A stretch of DNA of 6,937 bases from Candidatus Methanomethylicia archaeon (lineage in GTDB: Archaea; Thermoproteota; Methanomethylicia; Methanomethylicales; Methanomethylicaceae), in the NCBI GenBank assembly GCA_024464205.1, contig JANHAI010000051.1, positions 1 through 6,937 on the forward strand, in the 5' to 3' direction. Both the position numbers and the translations under genes were made by a program. Positions 1 to 5,251 of this stretch are shown here, one piece after another. How positions within the stretch are numbered: the first letter of the stretch is position 1; each line of letters starts with the position of its first letter. Under the pieces are notes generated by a model. It worked only from the letters and a program-made list of their open reading frames with translations. It made no database searches and was not told the origin of the DNA.

Positions 1-262
1 GGGACATCCCGTGGAACCTCTGCGACAGGGTGTTAGCTGCGCGGTCTCCCGCATAACCGATGTTGTATCCCCTGCCCAGGACTGAGGCGCCAATACTGGC
101 CGCGGATCCTAAGCCCTTCAGGAAGCCAGCCTTCTTGTAGGTCTTTGAGGCTACGAACTGCGTCTTGTAGCCATCGTTGCAGATATCGCAATGGAACGTG
201 AACTGGAATCCAGCTTCTGTCGAGTTGTCATCAAAATTCCTGGTGAATGGCTGTAACGCCAT
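1..262 (-). CDS. Single-knuckle zinc-ribbon protein with Gly/Ala-rich segment (C-terminus outside window)
   Basis: Partial gene: the ATG lies at 262-260 and the frame stays open to the left edge, giving 87 visible residues. The start is supported by a GAGGT Shine-Dalgarno (273-269, six bases upstream) that overlaps the stop of the preceding gene, so the two are probably translationally coupled. Near residues 19-33 a hydrophobic strand leads into a CDIC knuckle (C25, C28) followed by GYKT, as in zinc-ribbon folds. Residues about 43-65 form a Gly/Ala-rich, weakly hydrophobic stretch (KKAGFLKGLGSAASIGASVLG is its core). The second CxxC expected for a complete zinc site would lie beyond the window. 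It is the third gene of a cassette with a four-zinc-ribbon protein and a PH-like repeat protein. The function is unknown. A metal-binding or nucleic-acid/protein-binding role is inferred only from the knuckle. Confidence 0.75.
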   Translation of the reverse strand, partial: MALQPFTRNFDDNSTEAGFQFTFHCDICNDGYKTQFVASKTYKKAGFLKGLGSAASIGASVLGRGYNIGYAGDRAANTLSQRFHGMS

Positions 263-271
263 CAGAATACC

Positions 272-601
272 TCACTTAGGATATAGGGGCTTGCCGCATT
301 TTATACATTTCTCACCTAGGGGTGGCTGTTCTGCACCGCATTTCGGGCACTTCACAGAGAGCCGCGCGCCGCACTTCTCGCAGTAGTCCCCGAAGAAAGT
401 CGCAGCTTTACATGACGGGCATACCACTTTGAGCGAGAGGCCGCATGAGCTGCAGCTGACCCATCCCCTCTCGATCGGCGACCTGCACTTGGGGCACCTG
501 AGCGGACCGAGCGGATTAACTTTCCCACAGGCGGGGCATACATTAGAGTCTGGCGGTATTAGTGCATCGCAGTAGCGGCAGGGGTGCTTGAATCCTACCA
601 T
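272..601 (-). CDS. Tandem zinc-ribbon protein (four ribbons, eight CxxC knuckles)
   Basis: The 109-residue product consists almost entirely of CxxC knuckles: C8/C11, C22/C25, C36/C39, C50/C53, C61/C64, C74/C77, C85/C88 and C99/C102. Taken pairwise, these make four rubredoxin-type zinc ribbons, the arrangement called double zinc ribbon or DZR when two are present. The frame opens seven codons earlier at 622, but the ATG at 601 is preferred because GGAGGT at 613-608 sits six bases before it. No signal peptide or membrane segment is visible, so it is probably cytoplasmic. It lies 33 bases after the PH-like repeat gene and nine bases before the next zinc-ribbon gene, which suggests one operon. 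Such proteins often act as structural adaptors binding RNA, DNA or protein. No catalytic residues are present and the target cannot be read from the sequence. Confidence 0.88.
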   Translation of the reverse strand: MVGFKHPCRYCDALIPPDSNVCPACGKVNPLGPLRCPKCRSPIERGWVSCSSCGLSLKVVCPSCKAATFFGDYCEKCGARLSVKCPKCGAEQPPLGEKCIKCGKPLYPK

Positions 602-607
602 AAGACT

Positions 608-613
608 ACCTCC
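608..613 (-). promoter_or_regulatory. Shine-Dalgarno site deciding the start of the tandem zinc-ribbon gene
   Basis: A perfect GGAGGT lies six bases upstream of the ATG at 601-599. It falls inside the longer open frame that begins at 622, so it argues for the shorter 109-residue product. Confidence 0.7.
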
Positions 614-634
614 GTTGATCACTCTACGTGCGCC

Positions 635-2086
635 TTAATCACCTTTTTCGCCACCGCTCTTCCACACGTCGCTATCGTTGGTGGTTGATGTGTTGAATAG
701 GAGAAGGGACTTGACGTCTGATCTCCACTGTTCGGGGTTTATGTGGAGGACCCTGCCTATGAATGCCGCGCGCAAAAAGGTGAGAGGCGGCAAAGATTTG
801 GCGGCGTAGAGGTACTTTTGGTATGCCGGCTCATAGAGCCTCTTATCTGGGAGGTAGATTGGCTCTCTTCTGAAGTTCGTATCTATCATGGCCTTGTTTA
901 TTGCATCGATTGCGCGGTCGCATGCAGCGTCCAGCATGGCGGTCCCCATCTTCGGGTACTCACCCCTAGGGACCATCCTGAAGAGATATGTTGCCCTGCC
1001 GGACCCCTCGGGAGAGGCTGCCTCCATAGCTATCGCGTTGCCCCCGACCGCTGGCGAGCCATAAACCGGAGCCAAGAACCAGAGGTAGATCTCGCCCCCA
1101 TCCCGATCCCTGGCTAGCCCCTCCTTCACGCCAATGCAGATCTTGCCTTCCCTGGCGATCGACTTCAAGAATTCGTACTCCTCGCTGATGCCCACCCTCT
1201 CTATGTTCATTTCGAGCTGCGCCCACAATTGCGGGGATATGCCGATTATATCGGACATCTTAGCGGCCCTCCCTTCCCTCATCAGCCTCGCCAGGGCAGA
1301 GAGGGACGCGGTGTCAGCTGACGGGAAAAGCCCTGAGATCAAACCGAGGACCTTTCCCTGGAGGTCGCTTATTGCGGACGCAAGACCCCTGGCGAAAGGC
1401 TCATGGAGCCTGCCCATCTGCTTCAATGAGAGGCGCTCGCCACCTTCCATAACGACCTCCAGTGAATAACCGGACTGGGAAACTGAGGCTATTTCGCTGT
1501 ATCGGAACCTTAATGGGGTGCCAGCGTCCGGCATAACGACGAGGGCGGTCTCGTAGAGCCTCAGTTCGCATTCCCCCTGCAGGGTCATTGTACCATCGCT
1601 CCCGTTTATGGCGCAGAGTGCCCTTGCCCTCATCCCCCTCTCCTTTTCTTCCATCAGCATGTCTTTCAGGATCTGCTCGTTCCTAAGCCTAACAGCGTTC
1701 CGGTAGAAGTCGTCATGGCTCCTGCCTAGCGCAGAAATCTCGATCGCCTCTCCCGTGTGAAGAGCCAGTTTCAGCCGGTAGTTCTCGCTGTAGCAGGATC
1801 TGATCCACCTAAATGGGATCTGGATCATTTCCCCGAATGGAGGGGCGATCCTGATCGATTCGGGGTAGAGCTGCGCCTTGCACTCACCTGGCGCAGCGTT
1901 TATTCCCTTGAACCCTGAAATGGCGTAGCTGCAGTTTGCCTCGATGAGGGGCTTCTGCGGTGATCCTGCAGAATTGACGCCCAAAGCGCTTTTATCTCCA
2001 ATAATGCCATCTTGGGGTTCCCTAAACAAAAGATCACCAGATAGGAATCTGGAGGCATGATTAATAACACATTCGCCTGAAGCCAC
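635..2086 (-). CDS. Conserved-looking protein of unknown function with two tandem PH-like repeats
   Basis: This 483-residue protein heads the minus-strand cassette. Residues about 51-147 and 157-247 are an internal duplication. From GEC at 67 and 171 through GRxH at 121 and 225, the copies align without gaps at a fixed offset of 104, with about 15 of 57 identical positions by hand count. Alternating short beta strands followed by a helix suggest a PH-like or GRAM-like fold; this is inferred, not proven. Residues about 250-310 are helical. Residues 315-375 look like a beta sheet rich in small residues, and 405-465 form a conserved-looking tail with YLPDKRLYEP and an INPEQW motif. No membrane segment or nuclease motif is seen. 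The GTG at 2086 lacks a Shine-Dalgarno. A TTG at 1984, behind GGAGAT, would give 449 residues and still keep both repeats. Function is unknown; an adaptor or scaffold working with the neighbouring zinc-ribbon proteins is a guess. Confidence 0.82.
   Translation of the reverse strand: MASGECVINHASRFLSGDLLFREPQDGIIGDKSALGVNSAGSPQKPLIEANCSYAISGFKGINAAPGECKAQLYPESIRIAPPFGEMIQIPFRWIRSCYSENYRLKLALHTGEAIEISALGRSHDDFYRNAVRLRNEQILKDMLMEEKERGMRARALCAINGSDGTMTLQGECELRLYETALVVMPDAGTPLRFRYSEIASVSQSGYSLEVVMEGGERLSLKQMGRLHEPFARGLASAISDLQGKVLGLISGLFPSADTASLSALARLMREGRAAKMSDIIGISPQLWAQLEMNIERVGISEEYEFLKSIAREGKICIGVKEGLARDRDGGEIYLWFLAPVYGSPAVGGNAIAMEAASPEGSGRATYLFRMVPRGEYPKMGTAMLDAACDRAIDAINKAMIDTNFRREPIYLPDKRLYEPAYQKYLYAAKSLPPLTFLRAAFIGRVLHINPEQWRSDVKSLLLFNTSTTNDSDVWKSGGEKGD
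1337..1936 (-). repeat. Internal protein-level duplication (two PH-like modules)
   Basis: The two copies lie at about 1936-1646 and 1618-1337 within the 483-residue gene. They share ECxxxLY, a G-containing turn, YxL, GE and GRxH at identical spacing, while the DNA has diverged. The duplication is therefore old and not a recent tandem repeat. Confidence 0.65.
1982..1999 (-). promoter_or_regulatory. Alternative start: GGAGAT ribosome site and TTG codon
   Basis: GGAGAT at 1999-1994 is followed after nine bases by an in-frame TTG at 1984. A T-rich TTTTGTTTAG at 2031-2022 lies about 26 bases before the ribosome site and could be a TATA-like element. The residues this start would remove (1-34) show no match to the repeat domains. 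The upstream GTG has neither a ribosome site nor a TATA box at a leaderless distance. Confidence 0.35.
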
Positions 2087-2191
2087 TGGTCTTTGCTTAG
2101 AAGCGTGCGGGCATTTCTGCCAAAGGCCAAGTGTGCATCTTTAACTCGGATTCTAAAAATGATGGCGGTTAGTAGTCAAAACTGCGTTATG

Positions 2192-2199
2192 CATATAAA
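2192..2199. promoter_or_regulatory. TATA-like box in the divergent intergenic region
   Basis: CATATAAA on the plus strand (TTTATATG on the minus strand) is centred 27 bases before the ATG at 2223. That is the usual archaeal distance from TATA box to transcription start, and no Shine-Dalgarno precedes that ATG, so the membrane acyltransferase mRNA is probably leaderless. Read on the minus strand, the same element fits the archaeal box A at least as well. It could drive the PH-like cassette from about 2170, leaving a leader of about 84 bases. The rest of 2087-2222 shows no gene. Confidence 0.55.
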
Positions 2200-2222
2200 G
2201 AGATGCGCCTCAGTGTTTGGTT

Positions 2223-3326
2223 ATGAGTTCAGAACAGCCGTTCAAAAGGTCAAAGGTCTTGGATTCAGTAAGGGGCATCGCAATACTCTTCATGATACCG
2301 CTCCATTTGTTCCTATTCGGTGGCGGGGCAGAGTCTCTAGTAGGGGAGGGGGGCGGTGGAGGCGGTAGCTCTGAATGGGCTGCACTAATAGCCAAATTAA
2401 TAGTAGTGAATACCCAAAGGCCGTTGGGCAGTGGCCTCGTTCTGTTCTTCTTCATCACGGGTGTCGCATTGTCGCTCATGCTTCTTAAGTACAAGGGGAA
2501 AGGGCTAAAGCAGATCGAGGTAAGGGTCTTGAAGAGGTACGGGCTCTACATATTGGCGGGTATCGCGTTTAGCCTGCTGTTCAGGGTATTCTACTACCTC
2601 CAGACTCCAGGAGCGGTATTCGACCCGATAAATTGGCTAAATTGGACCTTCAGCTCGTTCATGGACCTCTCAGGTCCAATCCTTGGGCTCGGCGTATCGG
2701 CGATAATAGCGTTCCCGATAATATTCAAGTGGGATTGGAAGAAACTGGCGCTCGCAGGGTTGGTCTTGGCGGTGATCGAGGCTGCCGCGATTTACCTTAT
2801 ACCTTTTGAGAGGCACGTCGTTACGAACTTCTTCATAACTAACAGCTTCTCTGTCGGCAAGGGGCTCCCGCTCGTCCTTTTCGGCGGCGCCGTAGGGAAA
2901 TGGATGGGGGTCGGAAGGAAACTGGACAGGCGTGTTGTCGCGGTCAGCGCAGCTGTCACGCTGGGGTATTTCTTTGTACCCACGCTACTAGGGAGCGGGG
3001 GGTGGCACATGATCATTGCGGTCTGGGCGTTCCCGCACGCAGCAATCTTCATAGCAGCTGCCGGGATTTTTAGCCTCGCGATCTTCCAGAAGCTCGAGGA
3101 GAGGGGGACGAGGTTGGGGGCATTCCAGGCGCTCGGCAGATCTTCGTTCATAGTCTACTACGGCCATTATGTGATACTCATGATCCTTAACGCAATCCTT
3201 GGGTTAGCGGGTGTCAAGGTAACTTTGATGATATCGGTGGGCGAGCTCATTATCAGCACCGCCACGATATGGATCCTGATATACTACTTCAGCAAGAGGA
3301 GATGGGGGCCTCCTTCGACCTGGTAA
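2223..3326 (+). CDS. Polytopic membrane acyltransferase-like protein (DUF1624/acyltransferase superfamily)
   Basis: This is a 367-residue integral membrane protein with about ten hydrophobic segments, near residues 15-33, 70-88, 105-124, 152-168, 175-193, 214-228, 237-255, 262-285, 306-327 and 338-357. The first segment carries LDSVRGIAILFMIPLH (R17, H28). This is the signature of the DUF1624/heparan-alpha-glucosaminide N-acetyltransferase-like and acyltransferase-3 membrane enzymes, which carry acyl groups across the membrane to sugars or lipids. Near the C-terminus, ALGRSSFIVYYGH (H315) matches their closing motif. A Gly-rich loop (residues 41-50) follows segment one. The Lys/Arg-rich tail suggests a cytoplasmic C-terminus. 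ATG 2223 is chosen over TTG 2217 because the TATA box is at leaderless spacing. It stands alone between a divergent cassette and a separate downstream promoter. The acyl donor and acceptor are unknown; cell-surface glycan or lipid modification is inferred. Confidence 0.78.
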   Translation: MSSEQPFKRSKVLDSVRGIAILFMIPLHLFLFGGGAESLVGEGGGGGGSSEWAALIAKLIVVNTQRPLGSGLVLFFFITGVALSLMLLKYKGKGLKQIEVRVLKRYGLYILAGIAFSLLFRVFYYLQTPGAVFDPINWLNWTFSSFMDLSGPILGLGVSAIIAFPIIFKWDWKKLALAGLVLAVIEAAAIYLIPFERHVVTNFFITNSFSVGKGLPLVLFGGAVGKWMGVGRKLDRRVVAVSAAVTLGYFFVPTLLGSGGWHMIIAVWAFPHAAIFIAAAGIFSLAIFQKLEERGTRLGAFQALGRSSFIVYYGHYVILMILNAILGLAGVKVTLMISVGELIISTATIWILIYYFSKRRWGPPSTW

Positions 3327-3359
3327 GCGATGGCCAGTGGCGAGGCCCAAGCCTCAACC

Positions 3360-3367
3360 TTTTTATC
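3360..3367 (+). promoter_or_regulatory. Candidate TATA box for the cysS gene run
   Basis: TTTTTATC lies in the 124-base gap after the membrane protein and predicts a transcription start near 3388-3390. That would give a short leader before the GGAGGT ribosome site at 3414. It is the only T-rich box seen ahead of the five collinear genes. Confidence 0.45.
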
Positions 3368-3413
3368 GGGACAGCGGGAAATTGAACTTGCCGAGGCGGG
3401 GGTGCTGAGATCT

Positions 3414-3429
3414 GGAGGTTGCTCCTATC
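3414..3429 (+). promoter_or_regulatory. Strong ribosome site followed by an in-frame ATC where a start codon is expected
   Basis: GGAGGT (3414-3419) is followed after seven bases by ATC (3427-3429), in frame with the gene annotated from ATG 3451. The codons between would encode IDEVFKRI, which reads like genuine protein. The frame is closed upstream by TGA at 3407-3409. Either ATC is a noncanonical start, the base is an error or mutation of ATG, or the ribosome site is fortuitous. Confidence 0.4.
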
Positions 3430-3450
3430 GACGAGGTCTTCAAGAGGATA

Positions 3451-3939
3451 ATGGAGGGCTACAACCGATCTCCAAAAGGCTGGCAGTTCGCGTCTGATGG
3501 AATAGGGAACGCCCTCGTACTTGGACCCAATGAAGGGTACCGTCTGAAGGTAATGGCGCTCAGCCCTACAGAGAGCATCGGGCTTGGTGCGAAGGTGGAT
3601 GATAACGAAGAGCTGAAGGGAATTTTAGGCGAGGGCATGCATTTCGGCTTCAGGGCCATATCGAAGGAAGACCTTTTATCGCTGGTACGGTCCCTCAAGC
3701 ATGAGGAAGACATGATGGTGAGGCGGAGCGCAATAGACGCGCTCCTCCAGCAGGATCCGCTCCCGACATGGAGGCTCCAGCCTCCGGGCTTGGGCGCCAT
3801 AGTGAGCGGCCCTTACGCCTACCGCCCAGACCTTCGGAGCATATCTAGCCTCCAGTCAAAGCTTGATGAGAGGCTCGCTGCAGAGGTTGATGCGTTGCTC
3901 AGAAAGAGGAGCCCCATGAGGGCATCGATGTTCAGGTGA
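3451..3939 (+). CDS. Protein of unknown function, first gene of the cysS run
   Basis: I do not recognise this 162-residue protein. It is soluble, with no signal peptide or membrane segment. Residues 11-50 look like beta strands (WQFASDGIGNALVLGP, then YRLKVMAL and IGLGAKVD). Residues 72-100 are helical and charged, residues 103-130 are Pro/Gly-rich (PLPTWRLQPPGLG), and a terminal helix at 132-153 contains KLDERLAAEVDALLRKR. There is no Cys and no obvious catalytic motif. The ATG at 3451 has AGAGGA only two bases away, too close for a good ribosome site. A perfect GGAGGT further upstream suggests the true N-terminus may lie about eight codons earlier. The stop overlaps the next gene's GTG by three bases, so translation of the glutaredoxin-like protein is probably coupled. 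Confidence 0.7.
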   Translation: MEGYNRSPKGWQFASDGIGNALVLGPNEGYRLKVMALSPTESIGLGAKVDDNEELKGILGEGMHFGFRAISKEDLLSLVRSLKHEEDMMVRRSAIDALLQQDPLPTWRLQPPGLGAIVSGPYAYRPDLRSISSLQSKLDERLAAEVDALLRKRSPMRASMFR

Positions 3940-4277
3940 TCTTTTTGTGCGCTGAAATCCAAGAGGCGGTCTTCAGGAAAAAGCCAAAAGGGAGCGGGGG
4001 GGAGAAGATAAAGTTCTTCAAGTCGGCGTCTTGCTCCAGGTGCCCTATAGCGAAGTTCATACTGTTGCGCGTCCTGACGAGCATGGGGATGGACTACGAT
4101 CAGTGCGTCACGGAGAGGGACACGGAGAGGGACAGCGATGCGATGGCCGAGCTCCTGATGCTCGATTGCGTCCAGACCCCCGTCTTGAAGCTCGGCAGCA
4201 TTCTTGTGAAGGAGGAGGAGGCCCTAAAGGAGAAGGCAGTGAGGGAGGCCGTCCAAAGGTGGGCAGCAGGTTTCTGA
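3936..4277 (+). CDS. Glutaredoxin/thioredoxin-fold dithiol protein
   Basis: This 113-residue protein has a thioredoxin-fold pattern. A strand KIKFFKS leads into the active-site motif CSRC (C33, C36) and then PIAKFILLRVL, the helix that follows CxxC in glutaredoxins. TPVLKLG (T81-P82) corresponds to the cis-proline loop and last strands. Helix 91-110 closes the fold. Two further cysteines (C57, C78) are present. About 23 residues precede the first strand, longer than usual, so the true start could lie later; however, the GTG at 3936 overlaps the upstream stop and no ATG is available. Family members reduce disulfides or deliver electrons to enzymes such as reductases; the partner here is unknown. 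A perfect 12-base tandem repeat duplicates TERD at residues 59-66. Its position ahead of a Cys-rich protein and cysS suggests a thiol-related role. Confidence 0.75.
   Translation: MIFLCAEIQEAVFRKKPKGSGGEKIKFFKSASCSRCPIAKFILLRVLTSMGMDYDQCVTERDTERDSDAMAELLMLDCVQTPVLKLGSILVKEEEALKEKAVREAVQRWAAGF
4110..4133 (+). repeat. Perfect 12-base tandem duplication inside the glutaredoxin-like gene
   Basis: ACGGAGAGGGAC occurs twice in succession (4110-4121 and 4122-4133), in frame, encoding TERDTERD. The copies are identical at DNA level, which suggests a recent slippage event that lengthened a surface loop by four residues. Confidence 0.8.
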
Positions 4278-4317
4278 CAGTCGTTGAAGGTGCCGCATGG
4301 CACATGGTGGGTTGGTA

Positions 4318-4464
4318 ATGAGGTGCAAGTCCTGCGAGAAGTGGTATGGGGCTGAGGATGACGACTACGGCCCGTGCAGCATAAAGCACGCGCGGGGCGA
4401 CGCGAAGTACATCACCCACGGGGAGCACAGGTGCGACGAGATCTACAAGGACGTGGAGGGATGA
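4318..4464 (+). CDS. Small Cys/His-rich protein, probable metal or Fe-S binding
   Basis: This 48-residue product starts with MRCKSCEKWY and ends with DEIYKDVEG. The conserved-looking ligands are C3, C6, C20 (in YGPC), H36 and C39 (in YITHGEHRCDE). The pattern CxxCxxW, then GxC, then YxTxGxxxC recalls the small Fe-S modules of the glycyl-radical enzyme accessory subunits HpdC and BssB, which bind HiPIP-like clusters. That likeness is by eye only; a zinc site is equally possible. The gene is supported by its placement: it lies 40 bases after the glutaredoxin-like gene and three bases before the GNAT start. The GNAT ribosome site GGAGGG lies in its last codons, and codon use matches the neighbours. 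A weak GGTGG precedes the ATG. No glycyl-radical enzyme is in the window. Confidence 0.72.
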   Translation: MRCKSCEKWYGAEDDDYGPCSIKHARGDAKYITHGEHRCDEIYKDVEG

Positions 4465-4467
4465 CCG

Positions 4468-5235
4468 GTGAGGTTCCGCGAGGCTGACTTGGAGGATTTC
4501 CCGCTCTTGGTGGAGTTGACGGAGAGGGAGGGCTGGAACTATACCGAGGCGGACTTCGTCAACCTTAAGAACACAGGGTGCGCCCACACCCTCGTTGCAG
4601 AGGACGTGGGAGGGATACTTGGCATGATCACAGTCATAGACTATGACAACATGGGCTGGATCTCAAATGTCCTTGTCAAGAGGTCGAAGCGCGGCTCCGG
4701 GATCGGGAAGAGGCTCCTCGCGGAGGGGATCGGGATTCTCGGAAGGAAGGAAACTGTGAGCCTCTTCGCCTACGAAAGGTCAAAGAAGTTTTACCAGAGC
4801 GAGGGCTTCAGGCTCGACCGCACCCTCCACTTCGTGAGGTACAAGGGCTACATGAGCGGGGCTGCCACTAGGAGGGGCAGTTACGACTTCTTGAGGTTCC
4901 AGAAGGAGTGTTTCGGCTACAATTGTCCCAAGATACTCAACATGCTCGCGAGCATAGGGACGGTTCTGTCTCCGGTCGAGGGGGAGGGCTTCGCGATAGT
5001 GAGGGCTGACCCGAAGGAGCCGTGCGTCGGGCCGGTTGTGGCGGACGATCCTGTCGCTGGCAAGTCGCTCCTCTACGCCGCCTTCAACCAGATCGGGGCA
5101 GGCTGCAGGGCGGTGCTCCCGAGGATGGTCGAGGGGACGGACGAGGTTGAGAGGGTAAGCAGGCTATATCTCGGCGAGAGGCCCATCCTTGACGAGGGCA
5201 GGGTCTTCGCCTTCTCTGGGCTCGAGCTGGGGTGA
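4468..5235 (+). CDS. GNAT family N-acetyltransferase with YitH/HolE-like C-terminal domain
   Basis: This protein has 255 residues in two domains. Residues 1-125 are a GNAT fold: the start FREADLEDFPLLVEL, strands at 40-58, and the acetyl-CoA pyrophosphate loop in NVLVKRSKRGSGIGKRLL (R75-G76-x-G78-x-G80). The usual late element AYERSKKFYQSEGF follows at 101-114. Residues 138-255 resemble the extra domain of the YitH/HolE-type acetyltransferases: YDFLRFQKECFGYNCPKIL, then GFAIVRADP, GPVVADDPVAGKSLL, and a closing strand RVFAFSGLELG. Such enzymes move an acetyl group from acetyl-CoA to an amine; the substrate is unknown. The GTG at 4468 is supported by GGAGGG at 4455-4460, seven bases upstream. 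It sits three bases after the small Cys/His protein and 16 bases before cysS. The cytoplasmic location is inferred from the lack of membrane segments. Confidence 0.85.
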   Translation: MRFREADLEDFPLLVELTEREGWNYTEADFVNLKNTGCAHTLVAEDVGGILGMITVIDYDNMGWISNVLVKRSKRGSGIGKRLLAEGIGILGRKETVSLFAYERSKKFYQSEGFRLDRTLHFVRYKGYMSGAATRRGSYDFLRFQKECFGYNCPKILNMLASIGTVLSPVEGEGFAIVRADPKEPCVGPVVADDPVAGKSLLYAAFNQIGAGCRAVLPRMVEGTDEVERVSRLYLGERPILDEGRVFAFSGLELG

Positions 5236-5237
5236 AA

Positions 5238-5243
5238 GGGGGT
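5238..5243 (+). promoter_or_regulatory. Ribosome site deciding the cysS start
   Basis: GGGGGT lies eight bases before GTG 5252, and the protein from there begins VLVYNTKTR, matching the usual N-terminus of cysteinyl-tRNA synthetases. The longer open frame from 5189 would add 21 residues overlapping the GNAT gene and has no family support. Confidence 0.65.
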
Positions 5244-5251
5244 TTCATACG

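Noticed and set aside
743..1469. Plus-strand frames opposite the PH-like repeat gene
   Set aside because: They are fragmented into two overlapping short frames in different phases, while the minus-strand frame is continuous with a clear internal duplication.
2340..2372. G-rich run as a possible G-quadruplex or frameshift site
   Set aside because: It encodes the Gly-rich loop of the membrane protein in frame, with membrane segments continuing normally on both sides; there is no sign of frame change.
4031..4318. 95-codon plus-strand frame overlapping the glutaredoxin-like gene
   Set aside because: It is an alternate reading of the same DNA; the CSRC and TPVLKLG motifs are in the other frame, and this product is Gly/Glu/Arg-rich without a fold signature.
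4108..4587. 159-codon minus-strand open frame
   Set aside because: It runs antisense across the glutaredoxin-like, small Cys/His and GNAT genes, and its C-terminus is low-complexity Pro/Ser/Arg generated by their codons.
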